From assembly GCF_032842945.2 (NCBI RefSeq), contig NZ_CP146606.1:2856501-2920500 (forward strand): a stretch of 64,000 bases of DNA. Direction: 5' to 3'. The position numbers and the translations under genes are program-made. Positions 31,909-43,406 of the stretch are shown here, in pieces (the stretch's first letter is position 1; every line of letters begins with the position of its first letter). This stretch comes from Roseovarius sp. W115. GTDB lineage: Bacteria; Pseudomonadota; Alphaproteobacteria; Rhodobacterales; Rhodobacteraceae. The notes under the pieces are model-generated. The model made no database searches. It was not told where the DNA came from and was given only the letters and a program-made list of their open reading frames with translations.

Positions 31909-33695
31909 TCAGAACACCGCTGCGCCCGCTGGCGCAGATCCTCAAGGCGCGGGATGCGGGGCAGAATCCCGACGCGATTGAGCGCGAAAACATTCGCCTG
32001 CGCCATGAGGAAATGCGCGATCAGGCGCGTCAGCGTGCCGAGGGGCGGCTTTTGGTCATGGGTGTGTTTTTCACACTGGCGTTTTGTGTCATTGGCGCGC
32101 GCATGGGGATCATGACTCAGTCAGAGCCGGTTGAACCGCGGGCCGGTGTGGCCGGGGTTGAGATCTTGGCGCAGCGTGCGGATATCGTGGACCGCTACGG
32201 ACGTATCCTTGCGACAAATTTTGAAACCCACAGCCTTTATGCCCAGCCCCAGCAGATGGTTGAGCCGGAGCGCGCAGCCAAAGAGCTGGTGGCGCTGTTT
32301 CCCGATCTGGATGAAAAGCGTTTGCTAAAAGACTTCACCGGAAGCCGTAAGTTCCTGTGGGTCAAAAAGAAACTCAGCCCGGAGCAGGTGCAGGCGGTGC
32401 ACGATATTGGTGAGCCGGGGCTGCTCTTTGGACCGCGCGAGATGCGGCTTTATCCCAACGGACGGTTGGCGGCGCATGTCATGGGCGGGGCCAGCTTTGG
32501 CCGAGAAGGGGTGCATGCGGCCGAAGTGATCGGTGTGGCGGGTGTTGAGAAGTACTTCGATGATCGGCTGCGTGACCCTGCCCAAGGGCATGAGCCGCTC
32601 ACGCTTTCGCTGGACCTTTCGGTGCAATCTGCTCTGGAGCGTGTGTTGCAGGGTGGCATGATGTTGATGAATGCCAAGGGTGCTGCGGCGGTCTTGATGA
32701 AGGTTGAGACGGGTGAGGTTCTGGCTGTGGCCAGCCTGCCGGATTTTGACCCCAACGACCGACCCCGTCCTCCGACCGAAGGCAATCCCGAGGACAGCCC
32801 GCTGTTTAACCGCGCTGTGCAGGGGGTGTATGAACTAGGCTCTGTGTTCAAGAGCTTCACCGTCGCGCAGGCGCTTGATTTGCGGTTGGTGAACCCGTCG
32901 ACCATCATAGACACCAAAGGGCCGCTGCGGTGGGGCAAACACAAAATCCGTGATTTCCGCAACTACGGCCCTGAGCTATCGGTGACGGAGGTCATCGTGA
33001 AATCCTCCAACATCGGCACCGCACGAATTGCCCAGATGATTGGGGCCAAACGGCAACAGGATTTCCTGAAATCCTTGGGCCTGTTTGAAGCCACGCCCAT
33101 CGAGATCGTTGAGGCCAAAGGCGGAGAGCCTCTTTTGCCGCCCAAATGGTCTGAGCTGTCGACCATGACCGTGGCCTATGGCCATGGCATGTCCACGAGC
33201 CCCATGCATTTGGCTGCCGGATACGCCACGCTGGCCAATGGTGGGTATTTGGTGAAACCGACCTTGCTCAAGCAGCCGCGCAATCAACGCGGTCCGCAGG
33301 TGATGTCCAAGGCCGCAGCAGATCGCACGTTGAAAATGCTGCGCGAAGTTGTGGGCGGTGGCACGGCCTCGTTCGGGGAAGTGCCGGGCTATGAAGTGGC
33401 CGGCAAAACCGGCACGGCGGATAAACCCAAGCCCAATGGCGGATATTATGACGAGAAAGTTCTGGCCACCTTCGCCAGCGTCTTTCCTGCCAGTAAACCG
33501 GAATATGTGCTGGTCGTGACGCTGGATGAGCCGGTGGAAACCTCGGGCGATGAGCCACGCCGGACCGCAGGATGGACAGCCGTTCCCGTGGCGGCAGAGA
33601 TCATCCGCCGGGTGGCGCCACTTTTGGGTTTGCGGCCCGAGTTTGAACCTGCCGCGTTAGACGGTATAACGCTGACATCGGGTGAGACCCAATAG
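31905..33695 (+). CDS. ftsI: Peptidoglycan D,D-transpeptidase FtsI (PBP3)
   Basis: 596 residues. A membrane segment (about 49-68) is followed by the PBP dimerisation domain and the transpeptidase domain with all penicillin-binding motifs: Ser313 in SVFK (313-316), SSN (367-369) and KTG (501-503). It cross-links septal peptidoglycan with FtsW. Starts in an ATGA overlap with ftsL; murE follows after 28 bp. Confidence 0.96.
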   Translation: MIRTPLRPLAQILKARDAGQNPDAIERENIRLRHEEMRDQARQRAEGRLLVMGVFFTLAFCVIGARMGIMTQSEPVEPRAGVAGVEILAQRADIVDRYGRILATNFETHSLYAQPQQMVEPERAAKELVALFPDLDEKRLLKDFTGSRKFLWVKKKLSPEQVQAVHDIGEPGLLFGPREMRLYPNGRLAAHVMGGASFGREGVHAAEVIGVAGVEKYFDDRLRDPAQGHEPLTLSLDLSVQSALERVLQGGMMLMNAKGAAAVLMKVETGEVLAVASLPDFDPNDRPRPPTEGNPEDSPLFNRAVQGVYELGSVFKSFTVAQALDLRLVNPSTIIDTKGPLRWGKHKIRDFRNYGPELSVTEVIVKSSNIGTARIAQMIGAKRQQDFLKSLGLFEATPIEIVEAKGGEPLLPPKWSELSTMTVAYGHGMSTSPMHLAAGYATLANGGYLVKPTLLKQPRNQRGPQVMSKAAADRTLKMLREVVGGGTASFGEVPGYEVAGKTGTADKPKPNGGYYDEKVLATFASVFPASKPEYVLVVTLDEPVETSGDEPRRTAGWTAVPVAAEIIRRVAPLLGLRPEFEPAALDGITLTSGETQ

Positions 33696-33723
33696 ACAAA
33701 AGCTGGATTAAGGCTGGACAGAG

Positions 33724-35226
33724 GTGGTGGGGCAGACAAAATCCTTGGCGGATCTGGGACTGACGGCGCAGCAGGGGCGGCGTGCGGACGTCACCGGGCT
33801 TGCGGTGGACAGCCGCGAGGTGAAAGAGGGCTATCTATTTGCCGCCCTGCCGGGAAGTCGTGTGCATGGCGGTGAGTTTATTACCTACGCGTTGCGCATG
33901 GGAGCGGGGGCGATCCTGACGGACCCCGAAGGCGCGCGCATTGCCGAAGCAGAGCTGGCTGAAAGCGATGCCGCGCTGATCATTGCCGAAGATCCGCGCC
34001 AGACGCTTTCTTTTGCGGCGGCGCTTTGGTTCGAAGAACAGCCTGAGACCATGGTGGCGGTGACGGGCACCAATGGCAAAACTTCGGTGGCGAATTTCAC
34101 CCGGCAGATCTGGATTGCGCTGGGGTTGGAGGCGGTCAATCTGGGCACCACAGGTGTGGAAGGCGCATGGGAAGCACCGCTGGCTCATACCACGCCTGAG
34201 CCGATCACGCTGCACCGCGCACTGGCCGGGGCGGCGATGCATGACATCACCCATGCGGCGATGGAAGCGTCCAGTCATGGATTGGAACAACGCAGGCTTG
34301 ATGGCGTGCGGCTGTCTGCTGCCGGGTTTACAAATCTCAGCCAGGACCATCTGGACTACCACAAGACGTTTGAAGCGTATTTTGAGGCCAAAGCCGGGCT
34401 TTTCTCTCGCGTGCTGCCTGAAGACGGGACAGCGGTCATCAACATAGACGACCCGCGCGGCGCGGACATGATTGAGGTGGCCAAGCGCCGGGGGCAGGAT
34501 GTCATGCGCATCGGGTCGGCAGAAGGTGCGGACCTGCGCATTCTGGACCGGCGTTTTTCTCCTACGGGACAAACGCTGCGCTTTGACTGGCGCGGGCAGG
34601 TGCATCAGGCCGAGGTCAACCTGATCGGCGGGTTTCAAACGGACAATGTGCTGATGGCCGCCGGGCTTGCGATTGCGGCGGGGGCTGATCCTGACCTGGT
34701 GTTCAACACCTTGCCACGTATGGACACTGTCCGGGGGCGGATGCAGCTTGCCGCCACACGCAAAAATAGGGCGGCAGTGTTTGTCGATTATGCCCATACG
34801 CCCGATGCTGTCGCCACTGCGCTCAAGGCTTTGCGCCCGCATGTTCTGGGTCGGCTTGTGGCGATTGTGGGGGCCGGTGGAGATCGTGATCAGGGCAAGC
34901 GCCCCTTGATGGGCGCTGCTGCCGCAGAGCACGCCGATCAGGTGATTGTCACCGATGACAACCCACGCTCAGAAGATCCCGCCGTCATCCGGGCAGCTGT
35001 GATGGAAGGTGTGACCGAGGCAGGCGCGAGTGATCATGCGATGGAAGTCGGGGACCGTGCCGAAGCGATCCTGCGCGGTGTTGATGCGCTCGGGCCAGGA
35101 GATGCGCTTTTGATTTGCGGCAAAGGGCACGAAACCGGGCAGGTTATCGGCGATGACACCCTGCCATTCGATGATTGCGAACAGGCAAGCGTGGCGGTCG
35201 CCGCACTCGACGGGCTGGGCGTATGA
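33724..35226 (+). CDS. murE: UDP-MurNAc-L-Ala-D-Glu:meso-diaminopimelate ligase
   Basis: 500 residues, GTG start. It adds the third stem residue to the peptidoglycan precursor. The Mur-ligase ATP loop TGTNGKTS lies at about 114-121, and the DNPR motif at 412-415 (TDDNPRSEDP) marks specificity for meso-diaminopimelate rather than lysine. The N-terminal UDP-binding, central ATPase and C-terminal domains are all present. Confidence 0.96.
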   Translation: MVGQTKSLADLGLTAQQGRRADVTGLAVDSREVKEGYLFAALPGSRVHGGEFITYALRMGAGAILTDPEGARIAEAELAESDAALIIAEDPRQTLSFAAALWFEEQPETMVAVTGTNGKTSVANFTRQIWIALGLEAVNLGTTGVEGAWEAPLAHTTPEPITLHRALAGAAMHDITHAAMEASSHGLEQRRLDGVRLSAAGFTNLSQDHLDYHKTFEAYFEAKAGLFSRVLPEDGTAVINIDDPRGADMIEVAKRRGQDVMRIGSAEGADLRILDRRFSPTGQTLRFDWRGQVHQAEVNLIGGFQTDNVLMAAGLAIAAGADPDLVFNTLPRMDTVRGRMQLAATRKNRAAVFVDYAHTPDAVATALKALRPHVLGRLVAIVGAGGDRDQGKRPLMGAAAAEHADQVIVTDDNPRSEDPAVIRAAVMEGVTEAGASDHAMEVGDRAEAILRGVDALGPGDALLICGKGHETGQVIGDDTLPFDDCEQASVAVAALDGLGV

Positions 35227-36665
35227 GCCTCTGGACCGCATCTGAGGCCGCAGAGGCCACGGGCGGGGAAAACACGCAGGATTGGGTGGCCTCAGGCGTT
35301 TCGATTGATACGCGCACGCTGCAGCCTGGTGATTTGTTCGTGGCGCTCAAAGATGTGCGCGACGGGCATGATTTTGTTGCGCAAGCGCTTGCCAAGGGTG
35401 CGGCCGCCGCGCTGGTCAGCCATGTGCCTAAGGATGTGGACCCCGAGGCGCCGCTTCTGGTGGTGAAAGATGTTTTACCTGCGCTGGAGGCTTTGGGGCA
35501 GGCCGCGCGCGCACGGACAGAAGCGCGTGTTGTTGCCGTGACCGGATCGGTGGGCAAAACTTCGACCAAGGACATGCTGCGCACGGTACTGACCGGGCAG
35601 GGACGGACGCATGCGGCAGAGGCCAGTTACAACAACCATTGGGGTGTTCCGCTGACGTTGGCGCGGATGCCCGTAGACACCGAATTCGCCGTCATCGAGA
35701 TCGGCATGAACCATCCCGGAGAGATTGCACCTCTATCACGCATGGCGCGTCCAAATGTGGCGATCATCACCACCGTGGCACCTGCGCATCTTGAGGCGTT
35801 TGAGAATATCGAAGGCATCGCGCATGAAAAGGCGTCGATCTTTGAAGGGTTGGAGCCCGGCGGCACGGCGATTGTGAATGGGGATGTGAGCACAGCCAAA
35901 ATCCTTCGTGATACCGCAGATCGCCTTGCCGGTACTGTGGTGTCTTTTGGTGAAAGCGAAGGTCTCGATTGGCGGCTTAAGGACGTACAGATCCATAACA
36001 CGTCGACTGTGGCCAAGGCGCAGGTTGCGGGTGAACAGGTGCTCTTCAAGGTCGGCACACCCGGCGCGCACTTCGCCGCCAATGCGCTCGCGGTTTTGGC
36101 CGCCGTGGATGCCATGGGTGCGGACCGCGATGTCGCGGTGTCGGATCTGGGGCGCTGGCATCCGCCCTCGGGGCGCGGCACGCATGAGACGCTTATGCTG
36201 GACGTCGCGGATGAAACCCTGACCATTGCGCTTATTGATGATGCGTTCAACGCAAACCCTGCCTCAATGGAGGCGTCGCTGGCGGTTTTGGCGGGAACGG
36301 TTCCCGAGGATGACATCGGGCGCGTCGCGGCTGGTCGTCGTATCGCCATTTTGGGAGACATGTTGGAACTAGGCCCTGATGAGGCAGTGCTTCATGCAGA
36401 TCTGGCCAATCTTCCAGCCATGCAAGTGCTTGACATTGTCCATTGTGTCGGGTCACGGATGCGCGCGCTTTACGATGCGCTGCCAGAGCGCAAGCGAGGA
36501 CGCTGGGTGAATGAAGCCGAAGAGCTTGCCCCCAATGCGGCCCGCTTGATTGACGCAGGTGACGTGATCCTGGTCAAAGGCTCGAAAGGCAGCCGGGTGA
36601 GCCTCGTGGTTGAGGCGCTTAGACGTGCAGCGCGCGGTGGGACGCGTGAAGAAGAGGATGTGTAG
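35223..36665 (+). CDS. murF: UDP-MurNAc-tripeptide:D-alanyl-D-alanine ligase
   Basis: 480 residues. It adds D-Ala-D-Ala to finish the cytoplasmic UDP-MurNAc-pentapeptide. Domains in order: N-terminal UDP part (VSIDTRTLQPGDLFVAL), central ATPase with TGSVGKTSTKDML and EIGMNHPGEI, and a C-terminal domain with IDDAFNANPASM. Starts in an ATGA overlap with murE; mraY begins directly after its stop. Confidence 0.96.
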   Translation: MSLWTASEAAEATGGENTQDWVASGVSIDTRTLQPGDLFVALKDVRDGHDFVAQALAKGAAAALVSHVPKDVDPEAPLLVVKDVLPALEALGQAARARTEARVVAVTGSVGKTSTKDMLRTVLTGQGRTHAAEASYNNHWGVPLTLARMPVDTEFAVIEIGMNHPGEIAPLSRMARPNVAIITTVAPAHLEAFENIEGIAHEKASIFEGLEPGGTAIVNGDVSTAKILRDTADRLAGTVVSFGESEGLDWRLKDVQIHNTSTVAKAQVAGEQVLFKVGTPGAHFAANALAVLAAVDAMGADRDVAVSDLGRWHPPSGRGTHETLMLDVADETLTIALIDDAFNANPASMEASLAVLAGTVPEDDIGRVAAGRRIAILGDMLELGPDEAVLHADLANLPAMQVLDIVHCVGSRMRALYDALPERKRGRWVNEAEELAPNAARLIDAGDVILVKGSKGSRVSLVVEALRRAARGGTREEEDV

Positions 36666-37748
36666 ATGCTTTATTGGTTAACCGCGCTGTCGGACGGCGG
36701 GGATTTCTTCAACCTCTTTCGATACATCACGTTCCGTGCCGGAGGCGCTTTTCTAACGGCGCTCTTTTTCGGTTTTATGTTCGGCAAACCGCTGATCAAC
36801 GTGCTGCGCCGCAAGCAGGGCAAGGGCCAGCCGATCCGCGAAGACGGCCCCGAAAGCCATGTCGCCAAGTCGGGAACACCCACCATGGGCGGCTTGCTGA
36901 TTGTGGGTGCACTTCTGACGTCGACATTGTTTTGGGCCAGGCTCGACAATCCTTTTGTGTGGCTGGTGCTTTTTGTCACTCTGTCCTTTGGTCTGATCGG
37001 CTTTTGGGACGATTATGCCAAGGTGTCCAAACAAACGGTGAAGGGCGCTCCGGGAAAGGTGCGTTTGGCGCTTGGTGTCGCAATCGCGGCGATCGCGTCA
37101 TACTGGGCGACGATGTATCATCCCGAGGCCTTGCAATACCGCCTTGCCCTTCCGGTGTTCAAAGACACGCTGATCAATCTGGGCTTTTTCTTTATTCCCT
37201 TTGCAATGTTCGTCATCGTGGGTGCGGCCAATGCCGTCAACCTGACCGATGGGCTTGATGGGCTGGCCATCATGCCGGTGATGATTGCGGCGGGCGCGCT
37301 GGGTGTGATTGCCTATGCCGTTGGGCGTGTGGACTTCACCGAATATCTAGACGTGCATTACGTGCCGGGTACAGGCGAGATCCTGATCTTTGTGGCGGGG
37401 CTCTTTGGCGGCGGGCTTGGCTTCTTGTGGTACAACGCCCCGCCTGCGGCGGTCTTTATGGGGGATACCGGTTCATTGGCCTTAGGTGGTGCTTTGGGTG
37501 CCATTGCTGTGGCCTCCAAGCATGAGGTGGTGCTGGCGATTGTAGGCGGGCTTTTTGTGGTAGAGGCGCTCAGTGTGATCATTCAGGTGCTCTACTTCAA
37601 ACGTACCGGCAAACGCGTGTTTCTGATGGCACCCATCCACCACCATTTTGAAAAGAAAGGCTGGGCCGAGTCGCAGATCGTGATCCGGTTCTGGATCATT
37701 GCCCTCATTCTCGCGATGATCGGGCTGGCCACGTTGAAGGTGCGCTGA
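36666..37748 (+). CDS. mraY: Phospho-MurNAc-pentapeptide transferase
   Basis: 360 residues with about ten membrane helices. It transfers phospho-MurNAc-pentapeptide to undecaprenyl phosphate (lipid I synthesis). Catalytic motifs are visible: [10 protein letters not shown] with the DD pair, the [13 protein letters not shown] block, [15 protein letters not shown], and the HHHFEKKGW loop. Starts the base after the murF stop; its last base is shared with the ACT-domain gene. Confidence 0.97.
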   Translation: MLYWLTALSDGGDFFNLFRYITFRAGGAFLTALFFGFMFGKPLINVLRRKQGKGQPIREDGPESHVAKSGTPTMGGLLIVGALLTSTLFWARLDNPFVWLVLFVTLSFGLIGFWDDYAKVSKQTVKGAPGKVRLALGVAIAAIASYWATMYHPEALQYRLALPVFKDTLINLGFFFIPFAMFVIVGAANAVNLTDGLDGLAIMPVMIAAGALGVIAYAVGRVDFTEYLDVHYVPGTGEILIFVAGLFGGGLGFLWYNAPPAAVFMGDTGSLALGGALGAIAVASKHEVVLAIVGGLFVVEALSVIIQVLYFKRTGKRVFLMAPIHHHFEKKGWAESQIVIRFWIIALILAMIGLATLKVR

Positions 37749-38167
37749 TGACGTCGGGCGCGCCCATCAAGGACACGGCCGCGATGATTGCCGGCATGGC
37801 CCCGATGCGTGACCCGGAGACTTGGTTTTTCTGCACGACAAACGATAAGGTCTTGGCGGCCAAGGCTGTGCCGCATGCCCTGACCGTGTTTGCCGAGGAA
37901 GAGGGACAGTCGCTGATCCTGCCAGAAGTTGCGGCACGGGATCTGGGCTTTGAGCTTGAGATGCCCATGACGCGCATCACGCTGTCGGTGCACTCCGCGC
38001 TCGATGGCGTGGGCCTGACAGCGGCTGTGGCGACGGCTTTGGCCGGGGCGCATATTCCCTGCAACATGGTGGCGGCCTATCATCATGACCATGCTTTTGT
38101 GCCCTCCGAATTGGCGGATCAGGCCATGGATGTTTTGCTTGAGCTGGCACAGGCAGGTGCGTCATGA
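37748..38167 (+). CDS. ACT domain-containing protein inside the dcw cluster
   Basis: 139 residues of the COG3602 type: an N-terminal strand-rich half ([12 protein letters not shown]) followed by an ACT_7-like domain ([39 protein letters not shown]). ACT domains bind amino acids and regulate enzymes. It overlaps mraY by one base and murD by four, so it is transcribed and translated with the precursor genes although it is not a classical dcw member. A regulatory role linked to amino-acid supply for murein is inference. Confidence 0.88.
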   Translation: MTSGAPIKDTAAMIAGMAPMRDPETWFFCTTNDKVLAAKAVPHALTVFAEEEGQSLILPEVAARDLGFELEMPMTRITLSVHSALDGVGLTAAVATALAGAHIPCNMVAAYHHDHAFVPSELADQAMDVLLELAQAGAS

Positions 38168-39561
38168 TTGCAGTGCAGGGCTTCAAAGATCAGAAAGTGG
38201 CCGTGCTGGGTCTGGGTCGCTCGGGGCTCTCGGCGGCGCGTGCGCTCAAGGCGGGCGGGGCAACACCCATCTGCTGGGACGACAACCCAGGTGCACGCGA
38301 AGCGGCGCATGAAGAGGGGTTTGATGTGGCCCCCCTCGGTCGTGCATCGGATTACGAGGGCATTGCGGCACTGATTGTCAGCCCAGGCATTCCGCATCTT
38401 TATCCCGCACCCAACAAGGCCGTCGTGGCGGCGCAAGCGGCGGGCGTGCCGGTGGACAACGACATTGGCCTTTTCTTTCGTTCTTTGGCGACGCGCGATT
38501 GGGACGGGTTTGACACCGCGCCTCGTGTGATCGCCGTCACCGGCTCTAACGGCAAATCGACGACATCGGCGCTGATACACCATGTGCTCACCGAAGCGGG
38601 GCGGACCGCGCAACTGGCCGGGAACATTGGCCGGGGCGTGCTGGATATCGACCCGCCGGAAGATGGCGGTGTGGTGGTGCTGGAACTCAGCAGCTATCAG
38701 ACCGAACTCGCGCGCGCACTCACGCCTGATGTGGCGGTGTTTACCAATCTCAGCCCTGATCATCTGGACCGCCACGGCGGCTTTGGCGGATATTTTGCCG
38801 CCAAACGTAGGCTTTTTGCCGAGGGCGGACCAGATCGCGCGATCATTGGTGTTGATGAGTCCGAAGGGCGCTTTTTGGCGGGGCAGCTCTCTGAAGGACC
38901 GGGCGATGACCGGGTGATCCGGGTCTCTGTTGATGGAAAGTTGGAAGGGCCTGGTTGGTCGGTTTTTGCACGCAAGGGTTTCTTGTCGGAGTACCGCAAG
39001 GGGCGACAGGCCGCGTCGGTGGACCTGCGTCCGATCAAAGGCCTGCCTGGGGTGCATAATCACCAAAATGCCTGTGCCGCTTTTGCGGCATGTCGAGCAC
39101 TTGGGTTGGCTCCGCGGGTAATTGAAGGCGCTTTTCACAGTTTCGCCGGTCTGCCGCACCGTAGCCAGATTGTGGCCGAGAAAGACGGTGTCACCTTCGT
39201 TAATGACAGCAAGGCCACAAATGTCGACGCGGCCCTTATGGCGCTTCTGGCGTTCAAGAACATCCGCTGGATTTGCGGGGGGCTTGCAAAGGAGGGTGGC
39301 ATTGCCGGGCTGAAACCGGGGCTGCCGAATGTGACCAAAGCTTATGTCATTGGGCGTGAGGCGGATGCGTTTGCGCTTCAGCTAGGTGATACTGAAGCTG
39401 AGACCTGCACCACAATGGCGCGCGCTGTAGCGCGTGCTATAGAAGAGGCACAGCCAGGCGATACGGTGCTTCTGGCCCCGGCGGCGGCCAGTTTTGATCA
39501 ATATGACAGCTTTGAGAAACGCGGTGAGGATTTTATTGCCGAGCTGCGCGCCCGGCTTTGA
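38164..39561 (+). CDS. murD: UDP-MurNAc-L-alanine:D-glutamate ligase
   Basis: 465 residues. It adds D-Glu to UDP-MurNAc-L-Ala. N-terminal Rossmann part [16 protein letters not shown] loop [22 protein letters not shown], the [12 protein letters not shown] block, and the C-terminal [19 protein letters not shown] overlap with the ACT gene. A 149-bp gap, the first sizeable one in the cluster, separates it from ftsW and contains a perfect TTGACA at 39591 without a clear -10. Confidence 0.96.
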   Translation: MIAVQGFKDQKVAVLGLGRSGLSAARALKAGGATPICWDDNPGAREAAHEEGFDVAPLGRASDYEGIAALIVSPGIPHLYPAPNKAVVAAQAAGVPVDNDIGLFFRSLATRDWDGFDTAPRVIAVTGSNGKSTTSALIHHVLTEAGRTAQLAGNIGRGVLDIDPPEDGGVVVLELSSYQTELARALTPDVAVFTNLSPDHLDRHGGFGGYFAAKRRLFAEGGPDRAIIGVDESEGRFLAGQLSEGPGDDRVIRVSVDGKLEGPGWSVFARKGFLSEYRKGRQAASVDLRPIKGLPGVHNHQNACAAFAACRALGLAPRVIEGAFHSFAGLPHRSQIVAEKDGVTFVNDSKATNVDAALMALLAFKNIRWICGGLAKEGGIAGLKPGLPNVTKAYVIGREADAFALQLGDTEAETCTTMARAVARAIEEAQPGDTVLLAPAAASFDQYDSFEKRGEDFIAELRARL

Positions 39562-39710
39562 ACGCAGCTTTTGGGTATTTTTGACAAGAAAGAAGCGGAA
39601 ACACGCCTTCGGTGACGTGCAAAAAGACTGGCCGAAAGCGTGAAAATTCGATAAACTGTCCCGAACAGACCCCATAAGGGGCGTTTTGAGGCAGTGTTCG
39701 GCGGTTTTAA

Positions 39711-40877
39711 ATGACAGAGATGGTGTATGGCACGGTCCCCGCGCGGGAAGTTGAGCCGATTCTTCCAAAATGGTGGCGGACGATCGACAAGTGGTCGATG
39801 TCCTGTATTTTGATGCTCTTTGGCGTCGGGTTGCTTCTTGGCTTCGCCGCCTCGCCGCCGCTGGCCGAAAAAAACGGGTTTGCACCCTTTCACTATGTGC
39901 AACGGCAAGCCGTTTTTGGCTTTATTGCGCTTCTGGCGATGGTGCTGACCTCTATGATGCGCCCGTCACTGGTGCGGCGCCTGGCAATTCTTGGGTTCAT
40001 TGCGGCCTTTGTGGCGCTGGCGTTTCTGCCTTTCTTTGGCACGGATTTCGGCAAGGGCGCTGTGCGTTGGTATAGCCTTGGCTTTGGGGCAATTCAGCCT
40101 TCGGAGTTTTTGAAACCAGGCTTTGTGGTCGTGGCTGCCTGGCTCATTGCGGCCGGGCAGGAAATCAACGGCCCCCCAGGCATGCGCATGAGTTTTATCC
40201 TGACGATCCTGATTGTCTTCATGCTTGCGGTGCAACCTGACTTTGGTCAGGCCTGTCTGGTGCTTTTTGGTTGGGGCGTGATGTATTTTGTGGCTGGTGC
40301 GCCTATTGTGCTGTTAGTGATCATGGCCGGGCTGGTGGTCGGCGTGGGCACGCTGGCTTATTCCAATTCAGAGCATTTCGCGCGCCGAATTGACGGGTTC
40401 CTAAGCCCGGATGTGGACCCCAATACGCAGCTTGGGTTTGCAACAAACGCCATTCGCGAAGGTGGCTTGTTCGGTGTTGGTGTTGGCGAGGGCTCCGTCA
40501 AATGGTCGCTGCCCGACGCCCATACTGATTTCATTATTGCGGTTGCGGCTGAAGAATATGGTTTGGTTCTGGTTCTGTTTATCATCGCGCTCTACGCGGC
40601 TATTGTGGTGCGGTCGCTCACGCGTCTGATGCGGGAGCGTGACACGTTTATTCGTCTGGCGGGTACCGGGCTGGTGGCGATCCTTGGCGTGCAGGCGATG
40701 ATCAATATGGGCGTTGCGGTACGGCTTTTGCCAGCCAAGGGCATGACCTTGCCATTCGTGAGCTACGGTGGCTCTTCGCTGGTGGCGATGGGGATAGCCG
40801 TGGGCATGCTCTTTGCCTTCACCCGCGCGCGCCCTCAGGGTGAAATCAACGATATTCTGCGCGGACGGGTCCGGTGA
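39711..40877 (+). CDS. ftsW: Septal peptidoglycan glycosyltransferase FtsW
   Basis: 388 residues of the SEDS family with about ten membrane helices. It polymerises lipid II at the septum with FtsI. Family blocks: [52 protein letters not shown], and the C-terminal [15 protein letters not shown]. Possible own promoter in the murD-ftsW gap. Overlaps murG by 4 bp. Confidence 0.95.
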   Translation: MTEMVYGTVPAREVEPILPKWWRTIDKWSMSCILMLFGVGLLLGFAASPPLAEKNGFAPFHYVQRQAVFGFIALLAMVLTSMMRPSLVRRLAILGFIAAFVALAFLPFFGTDFGKGAVRWYSLGFGAIQPSEFLKPGFVVVAAWLIAAGQEINGPPGMRMSFILTILIVFMLAVQPDFGQACLVLFGWGVMYFVAGAPIVLLVIMAGLVVGVGTLAYSNSEHFARRIDGFLSPDVDPNTQLGFATNAIREGGLFGVGVGEGSVKWSLPDAHTDFIIAVAAEEYGLVLVLFIIALYAAIVVRSLTRLMRERDTFIRLAGTGLVAILGVQAMINMGVAVRLLPAKGMTLPFVSYGGSSLVAMGIAVGMLFAFTRARPQGEINDILRGRVR

Positions 40878-41977
40878 GTGACAAACAGCCTCTGTTGGTG
40901 ATCGCTGCAGGCGGCACCGGCGGGCATATGTTTCCCGCGCAATCGCTGGCCGAGGTGATGCTGCGCCGGGGCTGGCGCGTGCGGCTCTCGACCGATGCGC
41001 GCGGCGCGAGGTACACGGGCGGCTTTCCTCATAGCACTGAGGTGGAACAGGTGTCTTCCGCCACCTTCGCGCGGGGCGGTTTGGTCAACAAAATTCTGGC
41101 ACCGCTGCATATTGCGGGTGGTGTGATGGGTGCGACGCTGCGTATGGCGCGGGTGAAGCCCGATGTGGTGGTGGGGTTCGGCGGCTACCCCACGATCCCC
41201 GCGCTGAGTGCGGCCACGATCCTGCGTCTGCCGCGGATGATCCACGAGGCCAATGGTGTGCCGGGGCGGGTGAACCGGCTTTTTGCCAAAAGGGTTGACC
41301 GTGTGGCTTGTGGAGTGTGGCCCACGACCTTGCCGGACGGCGCAGAGGCGGTGCATGTCGGCAACCCTGTGCGGCTTGCGGTGCTAGAGCGCGCGGCGGC
41401 GGGCTATATTCCTCCGGGAGACTATCCGATGTCGATCCTTGTGATCGGTGGCAGTCAGGGCGCGCGTATCCTGAGTGACGTGATCCCGCCAGCGCTTGCC
41501 GCGCTGCCGTCGGACATGCTGCGCAACATCCGCGTGAGCCATCAGGCGCGAGATGAGGATCAGGCGCGCGTGGCCCAGTTTTACGCCGATCAGGGCATCA
41601 ATGCCGATGTCGAGCCGTTCTTTCGCGATTTGCCCAACCGCATGTCAGAAGCGCAACTGGTGATCAGCCGGGCGGGGGCCTCTTCGGTGGCCGACATTTC
41701 GGTGATTGGCCGACCCTCGATCCTGATCCCCTACGCGGCGGCCGCAGATGATCATCAAACCGCCAATGCCAAAGGGTTGTCCGGGGCAGGGGCTGCCATT
41801 GTGATCCCTGAATCGCGGCTGGACATCGACACGGTTTCAGAGCAGATAGCCACGGTGCTGAACTCACCCGAGGGCGCGTTGCAGATGTCACAGGCCGCGT
41901 TGAGCGTGGCTATGCCGGACGCGCCGCAGCACCTGGCGGATATGGTAGAAGAACTTGCCAGGAGCAGAACGACATGA
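40874..41977 (+). CDS. murG: Lipid II synthase (UDP-GlcNAc transferase)
   Basis: 367 residues, GTG start in overlap with ftsW. It adds GlcNAc to lipid I on the cytosolic membrane face. The N-terminal glycine loop [41 protein letters not shown], then the C-terminal GT-B half with [13 protein letters not shown] and [27 protein letters not shown] motifs. Standard family length. Confidence 0.97.
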   Translation: MSDKQPLLVIAAGGTGGHMFPAQSLAEVMLRRGWRVRLSTDARGARYTGGFPHSTEVEQVSSATFARGGLVNKILAPLHIAGGVMGATLRMARVKPDVVVGFGGYPTIPALSAATILRLPRMIHEANGVPGRVNRLFAKRVDRVACGVWPTTLPDGAEAVHVGNPVRLAVLERAAAGYIPPGDYPMSILVIGGSQGARILSDVIPPALAALPSDMLRNIRVSHQARDEDQARVAQFYADQGINADVEPFFRDLPNRMSEAQLVISRAGASSVADISVIGRPSILIPYAAAADDHQTANAKGLSGAGAAIVIPESRLDIDTVSEQIATVLNSPEGALQMSQAALSVAMPDAPQHLADMVEELARSRTT

Positions 41978-42006
41978 GGGACCTTTCACTTGAAGGAGCC
42001 AAACCG

Positions 42007-43404
42007 ATGAACGCAGCCACCAAGCTTCCGGGCGATGTGGGGCCGATCCACTTTGTGGGCATCGGCGGCATAGGCATGTCGGGCATCGCCGAAGTGCTCC
42101 TGAACCACGGCTATACCGTGCAGGGCTCAGACCTCAAACGCTCCAAGATCACAGACAGGCTGGAGGCACAGGGGGCCACGATCTTCGAAGGTCAGGTGGC
42201 TGAGAACCTCGAAAATGCCGAAGTCGTGGTCATCTCAAGTGCCATCAAGCCGGGCAATGCAGAACTTGATGAAGCGCGCAAACGCGGTCTGCCAGTGGTG
42301 CGGCGTGCCGAGATGCTTGCTGAGTTGATGCGGCTCAAATCCAACGTCGCGGTCGCGGGGACCCATGGTAAGACAACCACTACGACCATGGTCGCCGCAG
42401 TGCTGGACCACGGTAAATTCGACCCTACGGTGATCAATGGCGGCATCATCCATGCCTACGATTCCAACGCGCGTGTGGGGCAGGGCGAATGGATGGTGGT
42501 GGAGGCCGATGAAAGCGACGGGACCTTTAACCGTCTGCCCGCGACCATTGCGATTGTCACCAATATCGACCCGGAACACATGGAGCATTGGGGCACTGAG
42601 GAAAACCTGCATCAGGGTTTCCTCGATTTTGTCTCGAACATCCCGTTCTACGGTCTGGCGATCTGCTGTACCGATGATCCGGATGTGCAGACACTTGTGG
42701 GCAAGATCAGCGACCGGCGCGTGGTGACGTTCGGGTTTAATGCGCAGGCCGATGTGCGGGCGATGAACCTGACCTATAAGGCCGGTGTGGCGCATTTTGA
42801 CGTGGCACTGCAGGCCGAGGATAAAGTGATCGAAGGCTGCAGCTTGCCGATGCCGGGAGATCACAACGTGTCAAATGCGCTGTCGGCGGTGGCTGTGGCG
42901 CGTGCGCTTGGCATGAAGCTTGAGGAAATCCGCGAAGCACTTGCGGCGTTCGGAGGGGTGAACCGCCGCTTTACGCGCGTGGGTGAGGTGAATGGCGTGA
43001 CCATCATCGACGATTATGGCCACCACCCGGTGGAAATCGCCGCCGTATTGAAAGCAGCACGCCAAGCCACAGAAGGGCGTATTATCGCCGTGCATCAGCC
43101 GCACCGGTTCACGCGGCTCTCAGGCCTGTTTGACGATTTTTGCGCGTGCTTTAATGACGCTGATGTTGTGGCTATTGCCGAGGTGTTTGCCGCAGGTGAA
43201 GACCCCATTGAGGGCGCAAGCCGGGATGATTTGGTCGAGGGGCTTATCCGACACGGTCATCGTCATGCCCGCGCTATTCTGGGCGAAGATGATCTGGAAC
43301 GGCTGGTGCGGGAGCAGGCAAAACCCGGCGACATGGTGGTGTGCCTTGGGGCCGGTACGATCAGCGCCTGGGCCAACGGGTTGCCAGAGCGGTTGAAGGC
43401 GTAG
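42007..43404 (+). CDS. murC: UDP-N-acetylmuramate:L-alanine ligase
   Basis: 465 residues. It attaches the first stem residue, L-Ala. Motifs: [18 protein letters not shown] near the start, ATP loop [43 protein letters not shown] and HQPHRFTR. The ATG at 42007 has AAGGAG upstream and is preferred to the ATG at 41974 that overlaps murG. Confidence 0.97.
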   Translation: MNAATKLPGDVGPIHFVGIGGIGMSGIAEVLLNHGYTVQGSDLKRSKITDRLEAQGATIFEGQVAENLENAEVVVISSAIKPGNAELDEARKRGLPVVRRAEMLAELMRLKSNVAVAGTHGKTTTTTMVAAVLDHGKFDPTVINGGIIHAYDSNARVGQGEWMVVEADESDGTFNRLPATIAIVTNIDPEHMEHWGTEENLHQGFLDFVSNIPFYGLAICCTDDPDVQTLVGKISDRRVVTFGFNAQADVRAMNLTYKAGVAHFDVALQAEDKVIEGCSLPMPGDHNVSNALSAVAVARALGMKLEEIREALAAFGGVNRRFTRVGEVNGVTIIDDYGHHPVEIAAVLKAARQATEGRIIAVHQPHRFTRLSGLFDDFCACFNDADVVAIAEVFAAGEDPIEGASRDDLVEGLIRHGHRHARAILGEDDLERLVREQAKPGDMVVCLGAGTISAWANGLPERLKA

Positions 43405-43406
43405 CT

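Noticed and set aside
39670..39681. CCCC-ATAA-GGGG hairpin with TTTT before ftsW as terminator
   Set aside because: A 4-bp stem is too short and a stop of transcription here would isolate ftsW to ftsZ; kept only as a remark.
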